Positions 1 through 10,917 of a DNA stretch of 64,000 nt are shown piece after piece. The notes beneath the pieces were generated by a model. That model was not told where the DNA came from. It made no database searches and worked only from the letters and a program-made list of their open reading frames with translations. Each line of letters opens with the position of its first letter. Position 1 is the stretch's first letter. A program made the position numbers and the translations under genes. The DNA is from Isoperla grammatica. Lineage: Eukaryota > Arthropoda > Insecta > Plecoptera > Perlodidae. The stretch spans positions 50,680,625 through 50,744,624 of the forward strand of contig OX246741.1 of the NCBI GenBank assembly GCA_945910005.1. The letters run 5' to 3'.

Positions 1-124
1 AACCTCCTCATAAAAAATATTTGTTCAGCTGATTCATAACCAATAAATAATTTTAAATATTCAAGCTCTGTATATTGGCAATAATCTCAATATGATAAAA
101 CTAGGTTCACAAATATATGTTTTA

Positions 125-262
125 GGCCCGGTTTTCCAATTGGTCATTAACAGAGCCGTTAGCTGAAGGTCCGTCATCTGCAAATAGTTTATTGGGTTAC
201 ATATTACGGACCGACAGCTAACGCCCCGTTAACGACCCGTTAACCGATTGAAAACCTGCGCC
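125..262 (+). mobile_element. Harbinger-like hairpin MITE, copy 1
   Basis: A 138-bp near-palindrome. The left end starts GGCCCGGTTTTCCAAT and the right end finishes with an imperfect reverse complement of it. Inner arms carry GTTAGCTG...CAGCTAAC around a short loop. The flanks on both sides are TTA, a 3-bp target duplication. GG[C]CC termini with a TTA duplication are typical of PIF/Harbinger elements; that assignment is inference because no transposase is present. Two more copies lie at 911-1040 and 15770-15908. Confidence 0.75.
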
Positions 263-910
263 TTAGACCTACTCTGATCATTTTCTTCTCAACTAAAAAT
301 AAACATCTTTGTTCTAAAAACGTCGCCATTAATCGTGTATACTTTGTTTCTGTACGAAGAATACATCAACCAAAACAGCCCTCGTTAGCTGTGCAGAGTG
401 TAGAGTCTTACATTTTCCCCTTGAACGACACTTGCAAGTCCCATTCTTGTACGCTCACCCTTGTATAACACAAGTGACAAAGCTGTGAGAGGCAAGGTGC
501 ACAATACCGGGTAATTTTAGAACCTGACGCGTTCAGAACAAGAACGAACTCTTCAGAACTTTCGCTCTAACTAACAAAGATACTTCTAAAGGTGATTACT
601 AGTTCGCTTAATCCCCTACTCGCGTTGCAAGAACACAATACGATTTCCCAAACACCTTGGAAAGGAGAGAGCTTCTTCACTGAGCTGTTGAACAGTCTCT
701 TTGGTCCAGCGCTTAGCGGTCTTGAGAACGTTGTGAAGTATTGGTGAGAATGAAGAAGAGGGATAAATAGGAATTTGGGAGAGTTTTCAGTGTAAGTGGT
801 GGGTTGACATAGATGGATCGTAAAGGTGGTGAATGAAATATTGTACAGTATGTTGGGTTCAGAGTGAGGGAGATTGACATGGGTGGTGCCTTTTGTGAAA
901 GTGGTTTAAA
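263..910. other. no recognisable feature
   Basis: No convincing gene or RNA gene. A 70-codon minus-strand frame at 713-925 has no recognisable family, no family-like motif and no supporting context; I treat it as chance. Confidence 0.4.
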
Positions 911-1040
911 GGCCTGGTTTTCCAATCGTCATTAACGGGGCCGTTAGCTGACGGTCCGTTATCTGTAACCCAACAAGCCCTATGAAGATAACGGACCGTC
1001 AGCTAACGGCCCCGGTAATGACAGATTGAAAACTAGGGCC
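911..1040 (-). mobile_element. Harbinger-like hairpin MITE, copy 2
   Basis: Same family as the element at 125-262: it begins GGCCTGGTTTTCCAATCG and ends with CTAGGGCC. The loop sequence is the reverse complement of the loop in the 15770 copy, so this copy is inserted in the opposite orientation. It is flanked by AAA on both sides, compatible with a 3-bp target duplication. Confidence 0.75.
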
Positions 1041-1914
1041 AAAATCTATTTTGCGCTTTTTTCCTGTGATTCAGCGTTTTTAAACTTATTAGAAATCAAG
1101 ATGCGATTTCAATATCTTATTTCACGATTTATTTTTATTTCTACTTCTTGCTGCAATTTTCATTAGAATAAAAAACAGTCAGTATTGAAATGTCTTCTAT
1201 TAATATTGTCGATGTGTTCGTTAAACTGTATAATTAAAATTGAGGTGAGGTAGCATTGAGGTTGGTTAATATATTATTTGTTCAGTTGCTTTTGAATCAT
1301 TAGAAATATCACAACGAGCAAAGCTTAACATAGAAACACACGCTTATTACCGAAAGGATTGAAGAACTAGAATTTAATATTAAATAATATTTAATAACAC
1401 AGTAAGAAAATTCTGCAATTTGTAGCTCTTCCATGTAAATGCTCAGCAGAAATCACGATAGGCATGAAAATAGAGAATTTCCGACAGTGTCACGGCGATA
1501 CAAATACATTATGTATTAGTTTAACATTTAGTCATGTGATGTATGGCGTTAGGATTTATCAGTGAGAGTCACAGCGTTGCCATTTTATTTCATTCTACAA
1601 GTAACAATCATGATTTAAGTTTCATGTATTCAACTGCAATGTCAGATGGATTATTCATCAAGTACTCGTATGCATGTTCTTAGTACACGTACATTAGCTT
1701 CCGTTCCTGTTGTTTACCTAAAACAAAACAAAACAAAGAAATGTTTAAGGTTATGTCAGCTGTTTTGAAATAATGTTCAAGCATAGTTTTGTCTTTAAAA
1801 AACATTGATTGTAATCTGGGATGATTCTGAAAGAGCTTAGCAAAGTATGAACATCTGTGTCAGCTGGAACGTTTCAACATTTAAAATTTGCTTAAAACAA
1901 ATAAAAAATAAAAT
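1041..1914. other. AT-rich, no recognisable feature
   Basis: AT-rich intergenic DNA without long frames or RNA-like boxes. Confidence 0.4.
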
Positions 1915-2200
1915 CACATTTAGAGTCTACCCACTCAATAGCAAGACTGATTTTCAGTGGTACAATTCAATTTAGACTAAACCAACCCTGCAGGCTCCAA
2001 ACACCGTGAGCGATAACCAATCAAAGATCGATGTTTCAAATGCGAAACATATGAATCAGTGATTGGACAGTGCGTACAGCTGCGAAAAAAAGCCAGAATC
2101 AACAAGGCCGATTCAGAACAACTTTGAATTTATTGAGTGCTTTGTTGCTATAGGACAGCTCCAAAGTCACCGTTTTCTAAGCCAATAAGTGATGGAATGT
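1915..2200 (-). mobile_element. tRNA-derived SINE (family A), 5'-truncated
   Basis: On the minus strand this matches the body and 3' tail of the SINE seen at 9541-9965 and 60044-60410. Shared landmarks are GGTGACTTTGGAGC, CAATAAATTCAAAGTTGTTC, ATCGATCTTTGATTGGTTAT, GCAGGGTTGGTTTAGTC and the tail GAGTGGGTAGACTC. The tRNA-like head is missing. A further 3'-tail fragment (CTGAGTGGGT, then CTATAAAAAC) occurs at about 2648-2690. Confidence 0.7.
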
Positions 2201-2408
2201 CAATAATTCCTTTAAAAAGGATATTATATTTTGAAATAGAATTATTTATTTTCTCAGCGTTGTTAATAATATTTAATCGTGTAATAATATGTAATAACAT
2301 GTAATTACACTGAAACCGTCAAAACAACCTTCATAATACATGATACTAAACCCCGAACACGAACACTTTCGTGACCCGGGTTAACGTTAATAAATATAAA
2401 AACACATC

Positions 2409-2580
2409 GGGTTGTTCCGCAACGTCAGTAACTCTCACCAAGTTTCGTGTTTACGCGTTTCGTGACCGCTCTGGGTCCCTTCATAGTCAGTCATCAGTCG
2501 TTCTGACGAAAGGACCCAGAGCGGTCTAGAAACGCGTTTACATGAAATTTGATGAGTATTACCGACGTGGCGGACAAACC
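2409..2580. mobile_element. fold-back hairpin element with GGTTTGTCCGCC-type ends
   Basis: Two arms of about 70 bp (2409-2481 and 2509-2580) are inverted copies around a loop of roughly 27 bp. The best-matching stretch is ACCGCTCTGGGTCC paired with GGACCCAGAGCGGT, together with an AAACGCG core in each arm. The outer ends read GGGTTGTTCCGCAACGTC and GACGTGGCGGACAAACC. A similar end (ACCGACGTGGCG) occurs alone at about 38956. No clear target duplication was found. Confidence 0.65.
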
Positions 2581-4811
2581 ATTACTTTAAATTTTGTACA
2601 CATAATACATGATATACCTATATATTGTCCACAAATAATAATCATTGATTGGAACTGAGTGGGTAACGGCTATAAAAACAAATATATTTATTACAAAACT
2701 TTTTTAATTATAACTTATATTATTACTTGTTGTTTATTTACTATTGTTACGTCTTTACTAACTTAAATTATTTATTCAATTCAATAGTTTCGAAAAATAT
2801 ATTATTTTTATTTTATATTTAATATAAATATTATTATTGTTTCGTTATAATAATATTATTCATGATCATACTGTTCTCACAAAAAATTATTATTCTCAAT
2901 AATATTAAGTGTGATTTTTTTTATAACGTAACGTTTAGTTATTGAAATAAATTGTAAAACTCAAAACTCAAATGTGTACAAGCAGTAACACGAACAGTTT
3001 CTTTCTTATACAGAGAATATTAACTGCGTTTCACGCTGGGCTTTCCGGGACGATAAATTGGAACATATCCCTTGGCTCTATATTATTAGCAGTCGAACAC
3101 AAAGTGCTCCATATACGGCAGCTGAGCCAGCTATTTATAAGTGCCCTCATGTTAAAGTGCTGCTTAACATCTAGTTGAAGAAATACTCGTACTAGAAGTA
3201 TCGTTATGTAAATATGCAGATTTCAAAGGAACAGACTTGAAGATATTATCCCATTTATATACTTTGAACTTATATTCCCTCTACAATCCAGTATCTTTTT
3301 CGCCTAAATCTCTAAGGAATAAGAAGCGGGCATGTATTGAATTATTAAAAAAAAATGCTATACTTGAAAAAGTTTATAAATTGGCATTTGTCGCGAGTGA
3401 TTATTTTCAAGTCAAATAAAACAATCTTAAGTGGATTCTTCTCTCTCTCTCTTAAAAAAAAACCTAGTCGAAAACGTTTTACTTGTGCACAGTTTTACAT
3501 CATAAACTTTGTAATATACACTTAGAACTTCAATACTTGTTTGTTGTTTCAAACTGGGTTTAAAATAGTCGGGGCATTTTAAAGGATAACCCAAATTTCA
3601 AATCAAAAACAAATCTAGTTGTTTAATTTTTTAATGTATGCTTGAAGGTAATATATGCGATTTTAGCACTGTATGTCTCCGCTGTTATAGGATACTAAAG
3701 CATAATGGGTCTACATGTTTCTTAGCTAAGTTTCAAGTTTATTTTGCAGTCACCGCGAATTTATCGTAAGCTCTTTTTTATTTTTGAATATTTAAAACTA
3801 ACAAACACCTGTGCCACGATACATTGTTCAGTAGTGCCCGCTCAATACTTTGCAAAGCTTGAAATATATATCCCCATATTTTAAAAAGTTTTTTTTTCAT
3901 GAAAATAAATCACGTTATTATTCTTTTACAGATTCTGTTTTATGTACTACACGTTTCTTAAATAGAATACTTACATTGTACGTAAACTTAAACATTTATC
4001 TTAACTATTGAAATAATAATACTATATTTCTTGCTTTACTTATTTTATTAATACAATCGTGCTATTCGAGACGATGAGGGGTGATAGATGAAGATGAAGA
4101 ACAGTTACATTAACCCCATGCCTTATTGATATTGATATTTATTGGCTTAAAGGCGTGCTACATAGGGCTATATATCCCCTTTAATTGTAGCCAACCTGAA
4201 CATGTTATTCAAACAGTAATATGACACGTGATGTATTTACAAATTTCTATACTTTGTGCCGACGGCACAACACATAGAATATCAATTCTTATGCTTATGA
4301 TGATAATAATGAAGCAATCTTATTAACTAATGTCATTTTTCTTTTATTAGAAGTCTAGTAATACTAATAATTATAAAGATGATAATGATGATAATGCTAC
4401 ATATGCGATATTCGAGCCCACTTCCTTATAGATGCCGTACACTTAGAATATATGTCCCAATCAAATGAGCCACCGCGATCGGCCATCGTTTGTTTGAATT
4501 TAGTTTCGAAAAACTAATTTTATGTTCATCGTATTCAGTACAAAAATTAATGTATGTGTGCAGGAAATTACAATATGAGAAAATAATTTTAATAATTACT
4601 TTAAGAATGATGGATTTCAATAACGCATCTTAAAGGTGGACCCGGCACCTCCACTAATCAACACTGCGCAGGCGCAATGACCATTGTCTTCCCTCAACCA
4701 ATCAGGCGCTGGTTATTAAAACCACTGATATTAAACAGTTTTATGAATGTATTATTTTAAGCTTGAGGTCTCCCAAACTTGGGACCTGCGCCACAACCAT
4801 GCATGATGAGC
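2581..4811. other. AT-rich intergenic DNA
   Basis: Very AT-rich from about 2690 to 2960. Short frames at 2972-3178 and 3237-3419 have no recognisable similarity and no supporting splice or promoter context. I see no RNA gene. Confidence 0.4.
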
Positions 4812-5212
4812 GGTTTAGCCGCGGTCGCTTAGCCGGTTCCCATACGAACACTGAAGTTAAGCAACCTCGGGCTAGGTCAGGAGGTGGATGGGTAACCACT
4901 CTCCTTTGAAACACTAGTTACCGTTGGTTAGAACAGATTTGAGGGTTCGAAAGCTTGTGTAACAGCTTCGTTCTTCTCGTCAACTGCTCGGCAGTCCGGG
5001 TTAGTGGAGGAACCTATATGACTGGTCAAAGTTACACCGTCCTTTCGGATGGGACGTAAAGCCGATGGTCCCATTGGTACATTTTGACAGGAGTAGGCTA
5101 CGTGCCGGTACCAGGCTTCCCCTCCTCCCTTCCTCATTATCATTCACCAATCATCCCTCACCAGGCTAAAGAGGGCTGCATTGTGCCCTACACTGGCCTT
5201 AATTACAATAAA
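4812..5212 (+). mobile_element. 5S rRNA-derived SINE (SINE3-like), near full length
   Basis: The head resembles the 3' two-thirds of 5S rRNA: GAAGTTAAGCAACCTCGGGC corresponds to the 5S internal box A, and GGTGGATGGGTAACC corresponds to box C (GGATGGGAGACC). An unrelated body of about 280 bp follows, ending in TACACTGGCCTTAATTACAA and an AAATTAAATT tail. SINEs promoted by 5S rRNA are the SINE3 class. Related copies on the minus strand lie at 49598-49754, 53901-54267 and 57897-58290, so this is an interspersed family and not a 5S gene. Confidence 0.82.
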
Positions 5213-5261
5213 TTAAATTAAATATGATGAGAAACCATGCACGGGCAATAACCCACATCAT

Positions 5262-5490
5262 ATACAGTATTATGTATTTACTACTCAACCTACACTCAAC
5301 CACAGGAACTGAGACAATGAGGGGGGCATAAGCGCCATTGTTGTGGTTCATTGCTTTGATGGCTCCAAACTTATCGTCAAGATTAAAATCATTTCCAGAA
5401 CTTAAAACATGGCTTCCCGAAACGGTAATCGAATCTTGTACCGTCTGTATTAAACACAAGATTGAACCCTCAAGACCAGGCAACCTCACA
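5262..5490 (-). mobile_element. probable diverged tRNA-derived SINE
   Basis: On the minus strand, a box-B-like GATTCGATTACC is followed by body motifs shared loosely with 57058-57300 (TTTGGAGCC, CAGTTCCTG-like). A 96-codon minus frame in the same place looks incidental. Evidence is partial similarity read by eye. Confidence 0.4.
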
Positions 5491-5984
5491 AAACAAAAAT
5501 AATACCAGCAATATTAATATATTATTGATTACATAGACGTTATATGTCAATTGCACAAGCAAGGCAAAGTTAAGACGAATATTACTTCAAAGGAAGATCA
5601 CACACCGCATTTCCTTTTTCCTTTCGTGTGTCTCGGCCACAATTTCCTTCCTTTGATTCGGAGGTGAAATTGGACGCGTCTCCCAATCTCAGACTCAGTT
5701 CGACCGCTAAGGTCGGGCCGGACCCTAATTATGTAGATTAACAAAACACCAACACAGCGCGTCGTGTTTCGCGTAACCTTCTAAAGTCTCCTGTGGTCCT
5801 GATCCGCCCTCTTTCTTCTTCCTGACTCCATCCCCGGCCCCACCGGCCGGACAACCTTAAGGGGAACCATATTATCGCACCTGTTATCCTGACTGACGAG
5901 AAAGACAAAAACAAAAATAAAAAAACGTGTTTTTAACCAATCGAATCGATTTTTCGATTAGATGAAAATCGTGGCAAATTGTGA

Positions 5985-6327
5985 ACAATGGGACATCTTG
6001 AATTATAGCGATCATACGCCATAAGAAGGAAAGTATCCCCTAAAATTCTGAGAAGAGACGGTCGCTCCACACGGTCTATTTCAACGGTATTCACATCGAG
6101 ATTTCCCGATACCTGCATTGTTATTGTTCACTGCATTGACTGCACCAACCGTGAATGGAATGCAACCCCACCACGTCTGACAACATGCAGCCGATATTAT
6201 CACTACAATACTTTATGCAAGAGAACGGGATGTAACTAGATTTAGGTTGGTAGTTTTCACACGCGTCACTTCACTTATACATAATCCGTGACGACAACAA
6301 CTTGCAAGTTAATTTGACGAGACTATA
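5985..6327 (+). repeat. dispersed repeat with 76-codon open frame, copy 1
   Basis: This segment recurs inverted at 61064-61385. A frame on the plus strand runs 6009-6239 (TAG stop) without an internal ATG start. Its translation matches the 61-kb copy at 63 of 73 aligned residues, with a shared Cys-rich core (HCIDCTNREWNA). The opposite strand is also open over part of the repeat (5933-6118). Codon differences between copies are about 10 nonsynonymous to 6 synonymous, so coding selection is not established. I do not recognise the family. Confidence 0.6.
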
Positions 6328-7107
6328 CCATAGACTTTTGTTGCAGAACATAGATTTTATTTATTCCTAGCTGTGATTCGAGCTTGTAAACATGGAATTG
6401 AAGAACATGCGTCGCGTGACTGTGTCGTTTGAAGTCTTATCATAAAATTGATCAAATAGAAATTCTCACAACACACTGTATACATTCATCAACATTTAAT
6501 TATTTCTTTGTACTAGGTTGACAAATGTATGATCTAGTAAAAAGAATCACATGTTTGGTTTGTTTATGTCACATTCGTGTGATGAATATTTTACTGAACC
6601 TGTGTTTATTATGGTTACTATCTGTGTTGTTTACTGTCGTGAGGATGGGACCCGTGTTGGCATGATTTTACACATTGCTCTGATATTAAATTAAAAACTC
6701 ATTATTTTTTCTAGCGATGTAGAATCCATTCGTGTGTCACTGGCCACTATTCCTGTTGTTTATATTCAATTTTGTTTTCTTGTAAATAATAGAGTTTCTC
6801 AAAGCGAGGGTATGTTTGAAGACAGTCCTCCCAAAGTGTTTGGGGAAGGGTTAATTCTACTATTAAGGGGGGGGGGATAGGAGTCTCACTCCTTGATAAT
6901 AACAGAGTGTTAGATTTGAGTATGTGATATTTGAGTAGGTTTAGTAGGTAGACAATACATACAAAATATACATTTATTTCAAACTGAAAAAAATGATTAA
7001 AAGAATAACAGAATGGAAACTCATTTCTCGTGTGACCGCTTTCCCATTTCGTTTCAGTGTGTAGTGTTGGATGTAGGACTGGGCAGAGGGGGTAGGAGGG
7101 GAGTGTT

Positions 7108-7109
<2 letters not shown>
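6328..7109. other. no recognisable feature
   Basis: No gene recognised; a G run lies at about 6867-6876 and simple sequence begins after 7110. Confidence 0.4.
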
Positions 7110-7168
<59 letters not shown>

Positions 7169-7220
7169 CAGACAGAGAGAGAGAGTGAGAGTGTGTGAGA
7201 GAGAGAGAGAGAGAGAGAGA
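7110..7220 (+). repeat. (GA)n microsatellite, interrupted
   Basis: GAGA tract with short GACAGACA and GTGAGAGTGTGT interruptions. Three overlapping open frames (Ser-Leu or Arg-Glu runs) are produced by the repeat and are not genes. Confidence 0.95.
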
Positions 7221-7417
7221 TGTCTCTGCGGACAAAGAGAGAAGACTGTTGAGTGTGTAATTAAAGTTAGTATTTTTCTTCGTTCCCTCCTGTTCTGTAG
7301 CAAAGAGCTCAGCGATGTAGATTATGCAGATGTCTTGTTAGTTAGCGGTGCGGGGTGGTGAGGTTAGGTGGGACAGGTGTAGCGTCCAGTGACCTAAATG
7401 CGCCATGGTGGAAAGGA

Positions 7418-7439
7418 GGGGGGGGGGGGGGGGGGGGAG
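7418..7439 (+). repeat. poly-G tract
   Basis: Uninterrupted G run of about 20 bases, followed by GAGAAGGGGGGAG. A G-quadruplex-forming tract is possible. Such tracts are also prone to assembly and sequencing error. Confidence 0.85.
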
Positions 7440-9046
7440 AAGGGGGGAGCGGAAACGGACAAGCTCAAAGTATAGTTCCTGAAAGAATCTTTAGAAGAAA
7501 TTACTGTGTAGATAACTTGTGACCACACATCCTTTCTTATGTTTTTGTAACAATATTATCTCTTATCTTTTGTTAAAATTGATTAAAGTATTTGTTTTTC
7601 TTTAGTCCGTTTGCTTCAGTTTTTATTTTTATTTGTGGTAGATATCTTTTGTTTTGTTACTCTGTTTATGTATTTTTATATAAAAAAAATCACTAAGTTT
7701 TTTGGCAGCGAATCTTTAGCCCAGTCCCTTTCCACTTGGAAAGGGACTGTCACTTTAACTTTAGTTCATAGAAACACGTTTTGTTGCGATTGTGTTATGA
7801 ACACCAGCGTACATTTTGAGGAATGTATGCTGAATCAATTTACAAGGTATTTTCATGAAATTCCAGATTTCACGTTATATTAAAAACTATGTCTATGGTA
7901 TTTAACATAATTAAATGAAAGCAACAATAAATAATAACTTAATTAGTTTTAAGTTTATATTGTTACCAGTCCATTGTTTGGCTTCAAACAACTTTTAAGT
8001 CCTGCGTTATTATTTCCACTAATCAATACAAATAAATATTGAGTTATTATTTTGAGAACGATTACTATATAAAAAAGGGATTAATGGACGAATTGTTGTT
8101 CAGTAAGAACTAAGCACAAGTTTAAAAAATAACAAATATTACGATTATTATTGATAATGTAAAACAGTTTTCAACTCTTACTACCGAACAGGTAAAAATA
8201 CAAATATTTCAAACTTTGAAATTGTAGTTTTTTGTTTTTGTTTTTTGTTGTTCTTTTTGCGTTTATCATTGTTTTAATATCGTGTAGCGCTCTCAAAATA
8301 TTATTAAACAACTTTCATTTGGTTCGGCTCATCTAGTGAGACTCATCATCCCCTAATACAACAATAACATTATTTATATTATTACTACACACAAAATGAC
8401 GACTGTAAATTTTCTCGACTATAACCAGCAAACAATTTATGTAACAAAATAGAACATTTACCATAATTGAATTGTTTCAGTCATAACAAAGCGTTGTTCA
8501 TTAAAGTACGCTATGCGTGGGAATCAAGTTAAACCATAGCTGGGTTAGTTCAAAACTATTTAATTCAATTACAATGTTCATGTGGTAGAATCCGTTCCCC
8601 ATATTAGACTCTTGTGAATGTACAGTCATGTGCAAGCGAAACATAATTGAACAATAAGCAGTGATGTGGCATATTGTGTAACTGTACAATCGTTGACATA
8701 TATAAATCGAGGATAGTTATAGTATTTACCTGACCGAGTAGTTTGATAACTAAAATCGCTTATTGATAATTTAACTAATGGCCTTTTTTTTATGTTACGT
8801 CATCCAAAACATTTTAATTTTATTTATTAATTAATTTATTTATTACATAACATTATTTATTTTTATCATAACATTACATTACATTTAACATACTACATAC
8901 TACATTAACATAATTTTATTTTTAATTTATTTTTACATTTCTCTTAGTTCAAGATTTCAATTACAATTACAATGGCACGTGCATGGTTAATTTGGCAATC
9001 ACATCAAATTTAACTAAGTTACAATTAAGCTAATAAGATTGCTCGA
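7440..9046. other. AT-rich intergenic DNA
   Basis: Contains a 90-codon plus frame (7611-7883) with a hydrophobic N-terminus (FLFLFVVDIFCFVTLFMYFY) that I do not recognise; a membrane-like stretch in AT-rich DNA is expected by chance. 7727-7747 is a palindrome (AGTCCCTTTCC/GGAAAGGGACT). Nothing else supported. Confidence 0.4.
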
Positions 9047-9340
9047 GAAACGGTGACATATTTCCTAGCAACGAAGTACTAAATAAATTCAAAGTTGTTC
9101 TGAATCGGCCTTGCGTTGATTCTGGCATTTGTCCGCAGGTGTTCGCACTTTCCAATCACTAATTCGTATGTTTCATATTTGAAATATAGATCTTTGATTG
9201 GTTATCGCTCACTCGTCGATGGTGTTCGGAGCCTACAGGGTTGGTTTAGTCGCTTTAATATAGATCCCCCGCTTAAAATCAGTCTTGTTTCTGAGTGGGT
9301 CGACTTTACAAATACGAATTTATTTTTATTGCAGTGAGGT
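9047..9340 (+). mobile_element. tRNA-derived SINE (family A), 5'-truncated
   Basis: Body and tail of the family described at 9541-9965. It starts within AAACGGTGAC and ends at GAGTGGGTCGACTTTACAAA. Together with 9341-9523 it forms the first unit of a local tandem duplication. Confidence 0.75.
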
Positions 9341-9523
9341 ACATGATTACGGCACAAGGGACCCAGTTTGCAAATTTCGTTATAATCTCCGATTTAGGGA
9401 GCTCGATTTGGAAACCATAGTTTCACAAACAATACATTCAAAATGCATATGCAGCCTTCCTATAAGCTGTTGTTCTATAGTTCTACGTTGCCCCGTCTGC
9501 CAGTATTCCCCATGTAAGCGCAG
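9341..9523 (+). repeat. duplicated SINE flank / candidate exon, copy A
   Basis: About 183 bp, repeated almost colinearly at 9974-10170. Both copies follow a pyrimidine-rich stretch ending in a CAG. They are open in the same frame with a Cys-rich C-terminal part (CPVCQYSPCKR). Copy B ends CGCAG|GTATGCG, a donor-like junction; copy A ends CGCAG|TTAGC. There are about 12 codon differences, 11 of them nonsynonymous, which argues against purifying selection. No known family. Confidence 0.5.
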
Positions 9524-9540
9524 TTAGCTAGAGCATAACA

Positions 9541-9965
9541 TTGGCTCGTTGGTCCAGTGGATAGCATCCCTGCTTCCAATGCAGAAGGTCCCGGGTTCAA
9601 GTCCCGCTTCAGGCAGAAGTTTTTTTAACTTCTAATGTGGATTCAATTCCATTACTTCTTGGCTTAGGAATAAGTAAACGGTGACTTTGGAGCCGTCCTA
9701 GCAACGAAGCACTCAATAAATTCAAAGTTGTTCTAAATCGGCCTTGTTGATTCTGGCATTTGTCCGCAGGTGTTCGCACTGTCCAATCACTGATTCATAT
9801 GTTTCATGTTTGAAATATCGATCTTTGGTTGGTTATCGCTCACTCATCGATGGTGTTCGAAGCCTACAGGGTTGGTTAAGTCACTTTGAATTAAAGTCCC
9901 CCACTTAAAATCAGTCTTGTTACTGAGTGGGTTGACTCTATAAATACGAATTTATTTATTTTTTA
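9541..9965 (+). mobile_element. tRNA-derived SINE (family A), full length
   Basis: The head is tRNA-like: box A TGGTCCAGTGG, an anticodon arm CCTGC-TTCCAAT-GCAGA, and box B GGTTCAAGTCC. The 7-bp acceptor stem does not pair well, as expected for a SINE head and not a tRNA gene. The body holds GGTGACTTTGGAGCCGTCC and ATCGATCTTTGGTTGGTTAT, and the tail is ACTGAGTGGGTTGACTC followed by AT-rich sequence. Copies also lie at 1915-2200 (minus), 9047-9340 and 60044-60410. Confidence 0.8.
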
Positions 9966-9973
9966 TTAATTTT

Positions 9974-10170
9974 TATTTCAGTGAGCTACATAATTACGGC
10001 ACAAGGGACCCAGTTCGCCAATTTCGTTATAATCTCCGATTTATGGAGCTCGATTTTGTAATCATGGTTTCACAAACAATACATTCACAATGCACATGCA
10101 GCCTTCCTATAAGCTGTTGTTCTATAGTACTACGTTGCCCCGTCTGCCAGTATTCCCCATGTAAGCGCAG
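9974..10170 (+). repeat. duplicated SINE flank / candidate exon, copy B
   Basis: Second copy of 9341-9523. It is preceded by TTTTTATTTCAG, a good acceptor-like sequence, and followed by GTATGC. It is open in the frame matching copy A. It may be a remnant exon, or simply a duplicated segment carried with the SINE. Confidence 0.5.
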
Positions 10171-10917
10171 GTATGCGTATGAAACATAATCTAGGGTAGG
10201 CTACTATGCACGTGTAAGCAAACTATACATCGAAGGTTTATTAAACATGACAAAACCAGGTGCTGCGACTCAGAAGTTGAGACAGGGTTGCAGCGATCAG
10301 GGTTGCGTTATTAGGAGGGAGGGAAACTCTTGGTAGCAAAGACGCGGGAAATACGTTCTGTTCGGTAATATATGCCGAGAACGCAACACGATATAAGAAA
10401 GTGAAAAATATGCAAAATTGTATTAGTTTTCAGTAACCAAAGCTGTCTCTTCAATTAACAAATGACAATAATGTAATGACTATATAATATAATAATAATA
10501 TAATATAAGAACATATACAAATATATATGTTTATTATATTTTATTATAATATAATAATAATACAATAAAAATGACAATTATTGTAAAAAATACAATATAA
10601 CACATTTTTTCAATACAGTATTGAGTTATTAAGAAATCAAATTATGCTTTGTTTTCATTTTTCAATGTTGTGTGGTGCGTTCTTGAGATATGACCAGAAA
10701 CCGCTAAATTCACGCGGCTCTTATACCAAGAGTATCCCTGATCAGGTGATCCCGATGTGAAGGCCACGTGACCTTACATATCAGGTTCTGATCCGATCAA
10801 GTGAACTTAACCGCTCTTTACACCAGCACTCCTTCGGGTTAGTTCGTGACGTGCCGGCTTTGTGAACCTAGCAAATATGCGGTGATTGGATTCGAAACCG
10901 CGTTTCTAACTCCATAG
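10171..10917. other. AT-rich stretch and minisatellite flank
   Basis: 10475-10600 is TA/ATA-rich low-complexity sequence. 10690-10917 is unique-looking DNA leading directly into the 20-bp array. It includes a box-B-like motif on the minus strand (near 10885-10905) that is not part of a foldable tRNA. Confidence 0.4.

Noticed and set aside
4840..4910. 5S rRNA gene
   Set aside because: Only part of 5S is present, it is diverged, and it is followed by a repeated non-5S body; four copies share this structure.
10880..10910. tRNA 3' half on the minus strand (GGTTTCGAATCC)
   Set aside because: Box B has an extra base and no matching box A or stems were found.
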